Source: Caldinitratiruptor microaerophilus
GTDB taxonomy: Bacteria; Bacillota; Sulfobacillia; Symbiobacteriales; ZC4RG38
Direction of reading: 5' to 3'
Length of the DNA: 64,000 nucleotides
NCBI RefSeq assembly: GCF_025999835.1
Contig: NZ_AP025628.1
Span: forward strand, 1,736,001-1,800,000
Notes under the pieces: model-generated
What the model was told of the DNA's origin: nothing
Seen by the model: the letters and a program-made list of their open reading frames with translations, nothing else
Database searches by the model: none
Shown: one piece after another, positions 1-8,608 of the stretch
How positions within the stretch are numbered: position 1 is the first letter of the stretch
Layout of the letters: each line of letters begins with the position of its first letter
Program-made: the position numbers and the translations under genes

Positions 1-805
1 TGGCCCGGGTGGGGGCCGTGAGCCGCTGCGACAGGACGACCTGGAAGGCGTCTCCCGCCGCGATGTACTCCTGGATGCGCCTTACCGCCGCCAGGAATCG
101 CTCCCGGGGGAAGTGGGCGTGGAGGCCGCCGGCCGCCGCGCCTGCCCGGGTCGCCGGGGCCACGGGGGGCGCCGGGGCCACCGGGGCCGCCAGCCGGGCC
201 CGGGCCTCGCCCAGGACGTCGAGGGCCCGGGCGTACGCCCCCTCCGGGTCGCCGCCCGGGACGGCCAGCGCCACCAGGTACAGGCGGTGGGTCAGGTGGT
301 CGAAGACCGCGACCAGCTCGGGCACGAGGAAGACGGCGTCCGGCGCGCCCAGGACGTCCGGGGGGGCGCCGGGAAGGCGCTCGAAGTGGCGAACCACGTC
401 GTAACCCAGATACCCGACGGCGCCGCCGAGGAAGGGCGGCAGACCGGTGGCCGGGGGGCCGGCGAGAGGCACGGGTGGGGCGGCGTCCAGCCCGGCCAGC
501 AGTTCCCGCAGGTGCCGGAGCGGATCGCCGGTCCGTACGGCCTCGCCCTCCGGCCCGCTCCGGACCGTCCGCCCCTCCCGGTGGACCAGCCGGGCCAGCG
601 GGCGGCCGCCCAGCATGGAGTAACGGCCGACCCGGTCGCCGCCGTCGGCGCTCTCGAGCAGGAACGCGTCGCGGTCCTGCGCGAAGAGCTTGAGGAAGAG
701 GGAAATCGGCGTCTCCAGGTCGGCGATCAGCTCCTGGTAGACCGGCACGGTGCGGAAGCGCGAGGCCGCTTCCAGGAACGGCGCCGGTACGGTGCGGGTC
801 AGCAT
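1..805 (-). CDS. trpE: Anthranilate synthase component I, N-terminal part (cut by window edge)
   Basis: Chorismate to anthranilate, first step of tryptophan synthesis, working with a TrpG glutaminase subunit. The 268 visible codons start at an ATG preceded by GGAGGT seven bases upstream. The N-terminal feedback domain is recognisable from 'FRTVPVYQELIADLETPISL' and 'LLESADGGDRVGRYSMLG', followed by 'LGGAVGYLGYDVVRHFE' and 'RIQEYIAAGDAFQVVLSQR', all characteristic of TrpE rather than PabB. The chorismate-binding C-terminal half lies outside the window. A Trp-type T-box leader lies directly upstream, which agrees with the assignment. The rest of a trp operon is expected beyond base 1 but cannot be seen. 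Confidence 0.95.
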   Translation of the reverse strand, partial: MLTRTVPAPFLEAASRFRTVPVYQELIADLETPISLFLKLFAQDRDAFLLESADGGDRVGRYSMLGGRPLARLVHREGRTVRSGPEGEAVRTGDPLRHLRELLAGLDAAPPVPLAGPPATGLPPFLGGAVGYLGYDVVRHFERLPGAPPDVLGAPDAVFLVPELVAVFDHLTHRLYLVALAVPGGDPEGAYARALDVLGEARARLAAPVAPAPPVAPATRAGAAAGGLHAHFPRERFLAAVRRIQEYIAAGDAFQVVLSQRLTAPTRA

Positions 806-860
806 GGACGGGACCTCCTCGAGGGGGACGGTGTGGCGACGGGCGGGGGCAGGTGTACGC

Positions 861-1206
861 AAAAAGGCGCTCCGTCCCGATTCCGGGACGGAGCGCCTGT
901 CGACGTCTCCGCGGTGCCACCCCGCTTGGGCTCCGGCAAGAGCCGGGCCCCACTCCTTCGCAGGTACGGCCGCATGGCGGCGTATACCCTCTACCCGGTA
1001 ACGGCGGAAGTCCCCGGCTGAGCCTACTTGCACGCCCACCCTGACACGGGCGGCGTTCGGTCAGCGGCTCGTGGGCCCATTCGCCAGGCGGTTCCGCACC
1101 GGACCTCGCACCCCGGCACCGGCTTCCGCCGGTGCCCGCCGGCTCGCTGCAGCGGCCCCGCCTGGGTACTCTTCCCACTCATCGCCTCTGGCGGCGGTGT
1201 CGTTTG
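861..1206 (-). promoter_or_regulatory. Tryptophan T-box leader with intrinsic terminator, upstream of trpE
   Basis: Transcribed leftward. The T-box core GGGTGGCACCGCGG is at 922-909, pairing with the uncharged tRNA acceptor end. It is followed by a 13-bp perfect hairpin (897-866) and a T5 run (865-861), the terminator. In Stem I an AGTA motif sits near 1170 and an AGCGAGCC-type motif near 1150. A TGG triplet at 1079-1077 in the context GAATGGGCC is the likely specifier codon, matching tRNA-Trp and the downstream trpE. Known T-box logic: uncharged tRNA-Trp stabilises the antiterminator and switches trpE on. The 5' end is estimated from the promoter. Confidence 0.9.
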
Positions 1207-1212
1207 GCTATG

Positions 1213-1241
1213 ACGGTACCACCTGGGGGCCGGGGTGTCAA
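1213..1241 (-). promoter_or_regulatory. Promoter of the trp T-box leader
   Basis: TTGACA (1241-1236), 17-bp spacer, TACCGT (1218-1213), with TG one base before the -10 (extended -10). Its start site would fall near 1206, just ahead of the T-box Stem I. Confidence 0.75.
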
Positions 1242-1261
1242 GAGCCCAGCCGGCCTTCCGC

Positions 1262-1822
1262 TCAGAACCGGATGTGCAGCGGTTTCGCCTCCTCCGCCCG
1301 GGCGCGTTCGAACACCAGCTCCAGAACCCCGTTCTGGTATGTGCTGCCCACCCCCGTGTCCTTCACCGGCACGGGCAAGTCGATCACCCGGGAGAACCGG
1401 CCGGTCGCCCGCTCCTGCTGCACCACCGCTTCGGGCTGGCTGGCCAGCGGGTGCGGCGGGATGGTGCCCTCGACGCGCAGGCGGGAGTCGCCGACGAGGC
1501 TCGCCCGCAGGTCGCCCGGGTCCCGGAGCCCGGGCAGCGAGATGCAGACGATGACGTTCCGGGGGGTGAGGAAGAGGTCGACGGGCGGACCGGCGGCGAC
1601 CGGGCGCTCCGCCTGCGCCTGCATCGGGGCGCCCCCTCCTCCGGCCGGCGGTGCTGGAAAAACGTTCTGGCCGGGGGGGAAGAGTCCGGCCAGCTGCTGC
1701 ATCTGTTTCCAGAAACCCTCGTCCAGCGGTCCGGAGCCGTTCATCATGCTGCTCCAAAAGTCCGGCCCGAACAGTTCCTCGACCTTGCGCAATTTTTCGA
1801 TGGCATCCCGCAGGGGGTTCAC
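1262..1822 (-). CDS. Hsp20/alpha-crystallin family protein, probably spore-associated
   Basis: 186 residues. The C-terminal half is an alpha-crystallin domain ('LTPRNVIVCISLPGLRDPGDL', 'RLRVEGTIPPH', 'FSRVIDLPVPVKDTG', 'YQNGVLELVFER'), with the usual beta-strand alternation and the ERxTGxFxR-type turn of small heat-shock proteins. The N-terminal 85 residues hold a charged helix (about residues 4-16) and a Pro/Gly/Ala-rich linker. Start chosen at GTG 1822, which has GGAGGTGG seven bases upstream; the longer frame upstream lacks a ribosome site. It sits back to back with gerP-type genes. Bacillus spore coats contain Hsp20-like proteins (CotP, GerT), so a coat or germination role is likely by context but inferred. 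Confidence 0.8.
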   Translation of the reverse strand: MNPLRDAIEKLRKVEELFGPDFWSSMMNGSGPLDEGFWKQMQQLAGLFPPGQNVFPAPPAGGGGAPMQAQAERPVAAGPPVDLFLTPRNVIVCISLPGLRDPGDLRASLVGDSRLRVEGTIPPHPLASQPEAVVQQERATGRFSRVIDLPVPVKDTGVGSTYQNGVLELVFERARAEEAKPLHIRF

Positions 1823-2019
1823 GGGGTCCACCTCCGGACCGGTCCGCGAGCCTACCCATGAGTATGCAGGTTCTGGAGGGATTCCGTCCCCGCCCGGCGC
1901 GGACGGGCTGCTGCATGGCGGCGACGCGCCGCTCATACGATGCGGCAGTCCGGATCCCGTGGCAGGCGCAAGTGGGCAGGCCGTGGGGGGTGGCGACCGC
2001 GGGCAGCCTCCGGAGCGTG

Positions 2020-2514
2020 ATGGAAGCGATCGTCCGGTTCGTGCGGGGCGGACCCTGGGCCTGCGGACGGCGTCAGGAGCACCGCACCCTGGCCGAGCTG
2101 GCGGCGCTGCGGCGCCGGCTGGACGCCGCCTGCTCCGCCGTGACCGAGGCCGGGCACCTGCGGGCCGACCTGGGACACCTCATGGAAGAGGTGCACCGCC
2201 TGCGGGCGACGTGCGAGGGTCTGGAGCGGCTCATCATCGGGCTTGCGGGTGACCGCCCCGTCTACGTCGACAAGGTGGCCATCGGCCGGCTCGAGTACGT
2301 GGTGGGAGCGGTGTACGTCTCCGAGGTGAGCGGCTCCCTGAACCTCGGCTACAGCTACGCCGTCCGGGTGGGGGGTGACGCCGCCGCGGGCGCCGGCCGG
2401 CGGCCCCCGGGCCCCGCAGGGCGCTCACCCGCCGCCGGCAGCGCGGACCCCCGGCGTCCCCACCCCGCGCCTCCGCCGCGGACCCCTTCCGGCGGCAAGG
2501 GGGTGGGGCGATGA
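2020..2514 (+). CDS. GerPC-like spore germination protein
   Basis: 164 residues. Residues about 15-75 form a helix ('LAELAALRRRLDAACSA', 'MEEVHRLRATCEGLERLI') and then comes the conserved GerPC block 'VDKVAIGRLEYVVGAVYV...VSGSLNLGYSY', equivalent to the 'I-E-KI-EYKFDQLKVETLSGTLNIG' segment of Bacillus GerPC (recalled, not searched). The last 45 residues are a Pro/Gly/Arg-rich tail. ATG 2020 follows a CGGAG site. The stop overlaps the next ATG (ATGA at 2511), implying translational coupling. GerP proteins make the spore coat permeable to germinants. Shorter than the ~200-residue Bacillus protein. Confidence 0.7.
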   Translation: MEAIVRFVRGGPWACGRRQEHRTLAELAALRRRLDAACSAVTEAGHLRADLGHLMEEVHRLRATCEGLERLIIGLAGDRPVYVDKVAIGRLEYVVGAVYVSEVSGSLNLGYSYAVRVGGDAAAGAGRRPPGPAGRSPAAGSADPRRPHPAPPPRTPSGGKGVGR

Positions 2515-2753
2515 CCCCGATCTTCGTCATCTTCGTGCTCAAGATCCAGTCGGTGGCGACGGGCGCGGCAGTGAACCTGGGGGAGATCGTCGTCTCGTCC
2601 CCGACGAACAACAACAAGCGCAACGCCGGGGCGGGCGACTCGTTCGGCGACAACCACACCCTCGGGTTCCGGAGCGTCACGCTCGACCCCGATCACAACG
2701 ACACGCTGGCCTGGCAGCCGAGCAACATGCCAGTTCGCTGGCTGGGCTTCTGA
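2511..2753 (+). CDS. GerPA/GerPF-family spore germination protein (copy 1)
   Basis: 80 residues with the family layout: a hydrophobic first strand ('FVIFVLKIQSVATG'), then 'AVNLGEIVVSSPTNNNK', corresponding to the 'G-VNFGD...SPKS-SKT-AGSGSFN-GD' core of GerPA/GerPF, followed by 'AGAGDSFGD' and a C-terminal segment ending in Trp-Leu-Gly-Phe. Overlaps the GerPC-like gene by four bases and is followed after 16 bases by a close paralogue, so the three form one operon. Expected to be a forespore/mother-cell coat protein; no sporulation promoter could be defined convincingly. Confidence 0.75.
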   Translation: MTPIFVIFVLKIQSVATGAAVNLGEIVVSSPTNNNKRNAGAGDSFGDNHTLGFRSVTLDPDHNDTLAWQPSNMPVRWLGF

Positions 2754-2769
2754 AAGGGGGAACACGGCG

Positions 2770-3015
2770 TTGCCCGCCTTGTTCAACATCTGGTTCTTCA
2801 AGACCAACGGAACGCCGACGAGCGGCAGTGTAAACCTGGGCCAGTTCGTCACTCCGTCCCCCGTCAACAACCTGAAGCGCAACGAGGGTGCCGGCGATTC
2901 CTTCGGGGACTTCCAGTACATCTACGCGCCGCTCACCGCCAGCGCGGACCAGGACCTGGCCGACACCTCGGCCTGGCAGCCCACCTGGCGGCCCTACACC
3001 AACGTGGGGTTCTGA
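2770..3015 (+). CDS. GerPA/GerPF-family spore germination protein (copy 2)
   Basis: 81 residues, starting at TTG 2770 behind AAAGGGGGAA. It is a paralogue of the preceding gene: both have 'VNLG...PSP/SSP-NN-KRN-GAGDSFGD', a middle loop that differs, and an ending 'AWQP...GF'. The shared KRNxGAGDSFGD block is the conserved GerPA/PF core. The downstream gene is convergent 23 bases away. B. subtilis has six gerP genes; only three are seen here (PC-type plus two PA/PF-type), so the set is reduced or the others are elsewhere. Confidence 0.75.
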   Translation: MPALFNIWFFKTNGTPTSGSVNLGQFVTPSPVNNLKRNEGAGDSFGDFQYIYAPLTASADQDLADTSAWQPTWRPYTNVGF

Positions 3016-3038
3016 GGCGCCGCACGGTGCCCGCGGGC

Positions 3039-3683
3039 TCACCGCCCGGACAGGCCGTACACCTCCCGCAAGCGTTGGAACGTATCCGACGGCAGGTTGG
3101 GCGGGTCGCCGATCTGCAGGGCCAGCACGTAGACCATGGCCACCTCCTCCAGGTCGAGGGCCCGCAGGATGGCCTCCTCCGGATCGCGCCCGACGGCAAG
3201 AGCCCCGTGGGCCTGGAGGAGGGCGGCGCGGGCGCCGGTGCGCCGGAGCGTCTCGGCCACCCGCTCGCCCAGCTCCGGCGTGCCGGGAAGGGCGAAGGGC
3301 GCGACCGGCACCTCCTCGCCCAGCTTGATCATCTCCGGAAGGACGGGAGGGATGGGGCGCCCGAGCAGCGCCAGGGCGGTGGCGTAGGGGGAGTGGGTGT
3401 GCGCCACCGCGTGCACGTCCGGCAGGGTACGGTAGAGGTGGGTGTGCATCGGCGTCTCGCTCGACGGCCGGCGATCGCCCTCCGCCACCGTGCCGTCGGG
3501 ACGGATCACCACGAGGTCCGCCTCGGTCATGACGTCGTACGGCATGCCCGAGGGCGTGATGACGATGAGGCCGCTTCCCGGGTCCCGGGCGCTGAAGTTC
3601 CCGTTGGCCCCTTTCATGAGCCCGGCGGCGTGGGCGCGGCGGGCCATGCGGAGCACCTCGGTGCGGAGGGAAGAGAGCTGCAC
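3039..3683 (-). CDS. Class II aldolase/adducin family protein (fuculose-phosphate aldolase-like)
   Basis: 214 residues, the usual length of the FucA/AraD fold. Zn-site histidines are visible as 'MHTHLYRTLP' and 'VAHTHSPYA', with the third in 'LLQAHGALAVG'. 'GLMKGANGNFSARD', 'ITPSGMPYD' and 'PSSETPMH' are the phosphate-binding and catalytic (Glu of SSE) segments. Substrate cannot be read from sequence: fuculose-1-P, ribulose-5-P or methylthioribulose-1-P enzymes share these motifs. Starts at GTG 3683 behind GGGAGTGAGG. Last gene of the asp23-fakA-recG-birA run, 56 bases after birA, with no sugar-catabolic neighbours. Confidence 0.85.
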   Translation of the reverse strand: MQLSSLRTEVLRMARRAHAAGLMKGANGNFSARDPGSGLIVITPSGMPYDVMTEADLVVIRPDGTVAEGDRRPSSETPMHTHLYRTLPDVHAVAHTHSPYATALALLGRPIPPVLPEMIKLGEEVPVAPFALPGTPELGERVAETLRRTGARAALLQAHGALAVGRDPEEAILRALDLEEVAMVYVLALQIGDPPNLPSDTFQRLREVYGLSGR

Positions 3684-3739
3684 AGGGCCTCACTCCCGAT
3701 GGGCGTGGCGTGCGGTCCGTGCGGGCCACAGCCCGGTCC

Positions 3740-4729
3740 TCACGTGTCCGCCGGCCGCAGGCTGACCTCGCCGGCCAGGACCCGGTGGAGCCGGCCGTCC
3801 GGCAGGCGGAGGAGCAGGGCGCCGTCCCCGTCGACGTCCTCGGCCACCCCCGCGAGCGCCGGCTGGCCCTCGGCCACGGGAAGGATCCGCACCGGCCGGC
3901 CGAGGGTCACGGACAGGGCCCGCCAGCGCGCCAGCACCCCGTCGAACCGCCCGGCAAGGGTCTCCCGGTACGCGTGTTCGAGCCCGGCGAGGATCGCGCG
4001 GGCCAGGGCGGCGCGGGGGGCGGGCCGGCCCTGCTCGATCCGGATGGACGTGGCGCTCTCCCGGATCTCGGGCGGGAACGCCGCCGCCGGCGTGTTCACG
4101 TTCACCCCGATGCCCACGACGACGAAGTGCACCCGTTCCCAGTCTGCCTCGATCTCCGTGAGGATGCCGCAGAGCTTGCGGCCCCCGGCCACCACGTCGT
4201 TCGGCCACTTGATCCCGCACGGCACGTCCGAGACGGCCCGGACGGCCTCGGCCACGGCCACCGCGGCCGCCAGGGTGAGCCGCGCCACCTCGGGCGCCGG
4301 CAGGGGCGGGCGCAGGAGCACGGACATCCACAGGCCCACCCCGGGCGGGGAGGCCCAGGCGCGCCCGAGCCGGCCCCGCCCGGCCGTCTGCTCCTCGGCC
4401 ACCACGACGAGCCCCTCGGGGGCGCCGCGGCGGGCCCGTTCCTTCGCCAGGTCGTTCGTGGAGGACACCGACTGCCGCACCTCGACCTGCCGGCCCAGCA
4501 CCTCGGTCGCCAGACCGCTCCGGATCTCCTCCGCCGTCAGCAGGTCGGGCACCGACTCGAGGACGTACCCCCGCCGGGGGCTCCCTTCGATCGGATAGCC
4601 GGCCCGGCGCAACGCCGTCACGTGCTTCCACACCGAGGTGCGGCTGAGGCCGAGGGCCCTCGCCAGCTCCTCGCCGGAGACCGGCCGCCCCCGGTTCTCG
4701 CGCAGGATCTCCAGGATCCGGGCACGCAC
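3740..4729 (-). CDS. birA: Bifunctional biotin--protein ligase / biotin operon repressor
   Basis: 329 residues. An N-terminal winged helix-turn-helix (about residues 1-60, 'VSGEELARALGLSRTSVWKH') is followed by the ligase domain with the adenylate loop 'AGRGRLGRAW', 'GIKWPNDVV' containing the catalytic Lys, 'VVGIGVNVN', and a C-terminal SH3-like domain. It joins biotin to ATP and transfers it to carboxylase carrier domains; the HTH form usually also represses biotin genes. Start GTG 4729 with GGGGGTGGGGGC upstream, 11 bases after the recG stop. No biotin genes or obvious operator are in the window. Confidence 0.95.
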   Translation of the reverse strand: MRARILEILRENRGRPVSGEELARALGLSRTSVWKHVTALRRAGYPIEGSPRRGYVLESVPDLLTAEEIRSGLATEVLGRQVEVRQSVSSTNDLAKERARRGAPEGLVVVAEEQTAGRGRLGRAWASPPGVGLWMSVLLRPPLPAPEVARLTLAAAVAVAEAVRAVSDVPCGIKWPNDVVAGGRKLCGILTEIEADWERVHFVVVGIGVNVNTPAAAFPPEIRESATSIRIEQGRPAPRAALARAILAGLEHAYRETLAGRFDGVLARWRALSVTLGRPVRILPVAEGQPALAGVAEDVDGDGALLLRLPDGRLHRVLAGEVSLRPADT

Positions 4730-4740
4730 GCCCCCACCCC

Positions 4741-6825
4741 CTACCCGACCCGGGCGAGACCGAGGGTCTCGCCCCAGCGCTCCTCCACCGCCCGCAGGAT
4801 CGGCCCGGCCAGGGCGGCGTCGGACCGGGCCAGGAGGCGCTCGGCCTCCGCCCGGGCGGCCTCGAGGAGCTCCCGGTCGGCCAGGAGGTCGGCGAACTGC
4901 AGGCCCCAGCCGCTCTGCTGCGTGCCGGTGAACTCGCCCGGTCCCCGGATGCGCAGGTCCTCCTCCGCCAGGACGAACCCGGAATGGGTGCGCTCGAGGA
5001 TCCGCAGCCGCTCCTCCGCCTCCGGGGTGCGCGGGTCGGCCAGCAGGACGCAGTACGCCTTCTGGCCGGCGCGCCCCACCCGCCCCCGCAGCTGGTGGAG
5101 CTGCGCCAGCCCGAAGCGGTCCGCCTCCTCGATGACGATCACGGAGGCGTTCGGCACGTCGACCCCCACCTCGACGACGGTGGTCGCCACCAGCACCTGC
5201 ACCGCCCCCGTGCGGAACGCCTCCATCGTGGCCTCCTTCTCCTCCGGCCGCATGCGGCCGTGCAGCAGGCCGAATCGCACGCCGGTCCCCCCGTACCGCT
5301 CCACCAGTTCGGCGTGGAGCGTGGTTGCGGCCTGCGCCTCGAGGCGGTCGGACTCCTCCACCAGCGGCGCAATCACGTACCCCTGCTGACCCCGCAGGGC
5401 GAACTTCTCCACCAGCGTGCGGTAGACGTGGTCCCGCTCCGAGCGGCGCCGCCACACCGTGACGACGTCCTGGCGGCCCGGCGGCTTCTCGTCGATGACC
5501 GAGACGTCCAGATCGCCGTACAGCGTCATGGCCAGCGTGCGGGGGATGGGGGTGGCGGTCATCACCAGCACGTCCGGATCGCGCCCGGCCTCCCGCCCCT
5601 TCTCGTGCAGGCGAGCCCGCTGGCGGACGCCGAACCGGTGCTGCTCGTCGATCACGACCAGCGACAGGTCGGCGAAGCGCACCCCCTCCTCCAGCAGGGC
5701 GTGCGTCCCCACCACGACCCGCGCGTAGCCCAGTCCGACCGCCCGCAGCGTGTCCGCCCGCTCCCGGCGGCCCTGCCTCCCGGAGACCAGGGCGACCTGG
5801 ATGCCGAGGGGCGCCAGGAGGCGCCGCAGGGACAGGTAGTGCTGCTCGGCGAGGATCTCCGTCGGCGCCATGAGTGCCGCCTGGTGCCCGCTCTCCACCG
5901 CCTTGACCATGGCGAGGGCCGCCACGACCGTCTTGCCGGCGCCCACATCGCCCTGGAGGAGGCGGTTCATCGGGCGGTCGGACTCCATGTCGGCCGAGAT
6001 CTCCCGGATCACCCGCTCCTGGGCCCGGGTGAGCGCGAAGGGGAGCCGCTCCCGCAGGGCCCGGGTCAGCTCGCCGTCGGGCTTGTGCCGCACCCCCTGG
6101 CGGGGGCTCCGGATCCGGGCTCGCACCAGGCCGAGGCCGACCTCCAGAAGGAAGAGCTCCTGGAACTTGACGGTGCGCCGGGCCTTGTCGAGCCGGTCCT
6201 GGGACGAGGGCCAGTGCACCTCCTGCCACGCCTCCGGGGCGGGCAGAAGGCCCTGGCGGGCCCGCACCTCCTCCGGCAGCACCTCGGGCATGTGCGGCGC
6301 CGCCAGGGACACGGCCTCCCGCATGAGCCGCCGCATCTCCCGCTGGTGCAGGCCCTCGGTCAGGCCGTAGACGGGGACGATCCGGCCGGCGTGGAGGAGG
6401 TCCGCCTCCTCGTCGAGGACGTCCCACTCCGGGTTCTTGAGGACGAGACCCCCCCGATCCCACTCCGGCCGGCCCGAGAGGGCCACCGTGGCCCCGGGGG
6501 TCAACGCGCGCACGAGCCAGCCCTGGCCGAACCACAGCGCCCGCAGGTGGCCGGTGCCGTCGCTCACGACGGCGGTCACCACGGCGAGCGACGGGCGCCG
6601 CGGGGGCCGGACGTCGGACACCGAGACCACCCGCCCGAGCACCGTGGCAGGCCGGCCGGGGAGCAGGCTGCCGATCTTCTGGAAGTTCGCGTAGTCCAGG
6701 TACCGGCGGGGAACGTGCTCGACCAGCCGGCGGAGGGTGGTGAGGCCGAGGCGCGCCAGGAGGCGGGCCCGCGCCGGGCCCACCCCCTTGACGTACTGCA
6801 CGTCCCGGTCGAGTACCGACTCCAC
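4741..6825 (-). CDS. recG: ATP-dependent DNA helicase RecG
   Basis: 694 residues, full length. The N-terminal wedge/OB domain (about residues 1-170, with the helix-hairpin-helix-like 'VKGVGPARARLLARLG') grips branched DNA. The helicase core has Walker A 'GDVGAGKT', DEQH box 'VVIDEQHRFG', motif III 'MTATPIPRT', and motifs 'TTVVEVGVDVPNA' and 'QLRGRVGR'. It remodels stalled forks and Holliday junctions. Starts at GTG 6825 behind GGAGGGGGAT. Positioned between fakA and birA, 16 bases downstream of fakA, in the Firmicute order. Confidence 0.97.
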   Translation of the reverse strand: MESVLDRDVQYVKGVGPARARLLARLGLTTLRRLVEHVPRRYLDYANFQKIGSLLPGRPATVLGRVVSVSDVRPPRRPSLAVVTAVVSDGTGHLRALWFGQGWLVRALTPGATVALSGRPEWDRGGLVLKNPEWDVLDEEADLLHAGRIVPVYGLTEGLHQREMRRLMREAVSLAAPHMPEVLPEEVRARQGLLPAPEAWQEVHWPSSQDRLDKARRTVKFQELFLLEVGLGLVRARIRSPRQGVRHKPDGELTRALRERLPFALTRAQERVIREISADMESDRPMNRLLQGDVGAGKTVVAALAMVKAVESGHQAALMAPTEILAEQHYLSLRRLLAPLGIQVALVSGRQGRRERADTLRAVGLGYARVVVGTHALLEEGVRFADLSLVVIDEQHRFGVRQRARLHEKGREAGRDPDVLVMTATPIPRTLAMTLYGDLDVSVIDEKPPGRQDVVTVWRRRSERDHVYRTLVEKFALRGQQGYVIAPLVEESDRLEAQAATTLHAELVERYGGTGVRFGLLHGRMRPEEKEATMEAFRTGAVQVLVATTVVEVGVDVPNASVIVIEEADRFGLAQLHQLRGRVGRAGQKAYCVLLADPRTPEAEERLRILERTHSGFVLAEEDLRIRGPGEFTGTQQSGWGLQFADLLADRELLEAARAEAERLLARSDAALAGPILRAVEERWGETLGLARVG

Positions 6826-6841
6826 CCCGATCCCCCTCCGG

Positions 6842-8572
6842 TCACTCGAGGCCGAAGAGATACGGGTACAGCGGCTGCCCGCCGAAGTGGACCTCCACCT
6901 CGTGGTCCGGGTAGAGCGCCCGCAGGTCGGCGGCGAGCGCCTGCGCCCGGGTCCCGTCCGTCCCCTCGCCCCAGAAGAGGGTGATGACCTCCCCGCCCCG
7001 CTTCGCGACCATCCGGGCCACGACCGCCTTGACCGCCTCCTCCGGGTCCCGCCCGGTCACCACGATGTCGCCGCCGTGGAGCCCCAGCACGTCGCCGGCC
7101 CGGATCGTCAGGTCGCCCACCGCCGTGTCCCGGACGGCCCAGGTCACCTCCCCGGACTCCACCTCTTCGGCGGCGCGCTGCATCGCCGGCAGGAGCCGGT
7201 CGGCGCCGGCGTCCGGGTGCCACGCGACCATGGCCGCCAGCCCCTCCAGGACCGACCGGGTGGGGATGACGTGCACCTCCACCGGGGCGAGCTCCGCCGC
7301 CTGCCGGGCGGCGAGGATGACGTTCCGGTTGTTGGGGAGGACGAACACCACAGGAACACCCGTCTCCCGGATGGCCGCGAGGATGTCCTCCGTGCTGGGG
7401 TTCATGCTCTGCCCGCCGGCCACCACCCGGCTGGCACCCAGGCTGAGAAAGACGGACTCGATCCCCTCCCCGCTCGCCACCGCCACCACCGCCGTGGACG
7501 CGGCGACCTGCCCAGGGCTCGCGCCGGGCTCCTGCGGGTCCGCCCCGGACGGGTCGGGGGGGTCCGGCGGGCCACCGGCCTCCGCCGCCCGGGCCCGCAG
7601 GTCCTCGTGCTGCTCCCGCATGTTGTGGATCTCGATCCGGATCAGCTCGCCGTAACGGATGCAGAAGTCGAGCACCGGGCCCGGGTTGGCCGTGTGGATG
7701 TGGACCTTGGCGAGTTCGGGGGAACCCACCACGTACACGCTGTCCCCGAGGGGCTCGAGCCCGGCCCGGATCGCGTCGAGCGGGATCCCGTGCCCCCGGA
7801 TGAAGAACTCGGTGTCGTAGGGGAACGGGATCCGGGCGATCTCCTCGTCGAGGCGGAAGGCGATCCGGGTGGCCGGCGACCGGTCCCGCGCCGCCCCGGC
7901 ATCCTGCAGCGCGTCCGCGGCGGCGCCCGCGGGGGCACCGGTCGCGGCGGTGTCCACCGCCCGCACCGCCTCCAGCCAGCCGCGGAGGATGCACGTGTAG
8001 CCCTTTCCCCCGGAATCGACCACCCCGGCCTTCTTCAGGATGGGGAGCTGCTCCGGCGTCCGGGCGAGGGCGGCCTCGGCCTCGGCCAGAGCCGCCTCCA
8101 GGATGCCGCCGACGTCCCGCCCCTGCCGCGCGGCGGTGCCGGCTGCCCGGGCGGCCTGCCGGGCCACGGTGAGCATGGTGCCCTCGACCGGCTTCATCAC
8201 CGCCCGGTAGGCGGTGTCCACGCCGTCCTGGAGCGCTCGCGCCAGGTCAGCGGGTCCGAGGGTGCGGAGCGACCCCGAACGCTGGGCGAACCCGCGGAAC
8301 AGCTGCGAAAGGATCACCCCGGAATTCCCCCGGGCCCCCATGAGCGAGCCCTGGGCCAGTGCCCGGGCCACCGGGCCCACCTCGGTGCCCTGCACGCGCT
8401 CCACCTCGCGCAGCGCGGCCTCCAGGGTGAGGGCCATGTTCGAGCCGGTGTCACCGTCCGGTACCGGGAAGACGTTCAGCGCGTTGACCGCGTCCTTCTC
8501 CGCTTCGAGAACACGCGCGGCCGCCGCCACCATCTCGCGCAGGAGGCGGCCGTCAATCTCGGTGGCGGACAA
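6842..8572 (-). CDS. fakA: Fatty acid kinase, DAK-phosphatase subunit (YloV family)
   Basis: 576 residues. The N-terminal DhaL-like nucleotide domain carries the hallmark 'NALNVFPVPDGDTGSNM' and 'MGARGNSGVILSQLFRG'. The middle and C-terminal domains ('FVLPNNRNVILAA', 'TLFWGEG') complete the YloV/FakA architecture. Known role: phosphorylates fatty acids carried by FakB binding proteins, feeding PlsX/Y lipid synthesis. No fakB, plsX or fapR is in the window. Predicted start TTG 8572 with GAAGGGACGGG upstream; this weak start is the least certain part. Preceded by asp23, as in most Firmicutes. Confidence 0.92.
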   Translation of the reverse strand: MSATEIDGRLLREMVAAAARVLEAEKDAVNALNVFPVPDGDTGSNMALTLEAALREVERVQGTEVGPVARALAQGSLMGARGNSGVILSQLFRGFAQRSGSLRTLGPADLARALQDGVDTAYRAVMKPVEGTMLTVARQAARAAGTAARQGRDVGGILEAALAEAEAALARTPEQLPILKKAGVVDSGGKGYTCILRGWLEAVRAVDTAATGAPAGAAADALQDAGAARDRSPATRIAFRLDEEIARIPFPYDTEFFIRGHGIPLDAIRAGLEPLGDSVYVVGSPELAKVHIHTANPGPVLDFCIRYGELIRIEIHNMREQHEDLRARAAEAGGPPDPPDPSGADPQEPGASPGQVAASTAVVAVASGEGIESVFLSLGASRVVAGGQSMNPSTEDILAAIRETGVPVVFVLPNNRNVILAARQAAELAPVEVHVIPTRSVLEGLAAMVAWHPDAGADRLLPAMQRAAEEVESGEVTWAVRDTAVGDLTIRAGDVLGLHGGDIVVTGRDPEEAVKAVVARMVAKRGGEVITLFWGEGTDGTRAQALAADLRALYPDHEVEVHFGGQPLYPYLFGLE

Positions 8573-8608
8573 ACCAACCCGTCCCTTCGTTCATGCGTAC
8601 CCGGGGAA

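Noticed and set aside
1934-1941. CATACGAT as a sporulation sigma (-10) element for the gerP genes
   Set aside because: It fits the sigma-K/E -10 pattern, but no matching -35 is found at the right distance.
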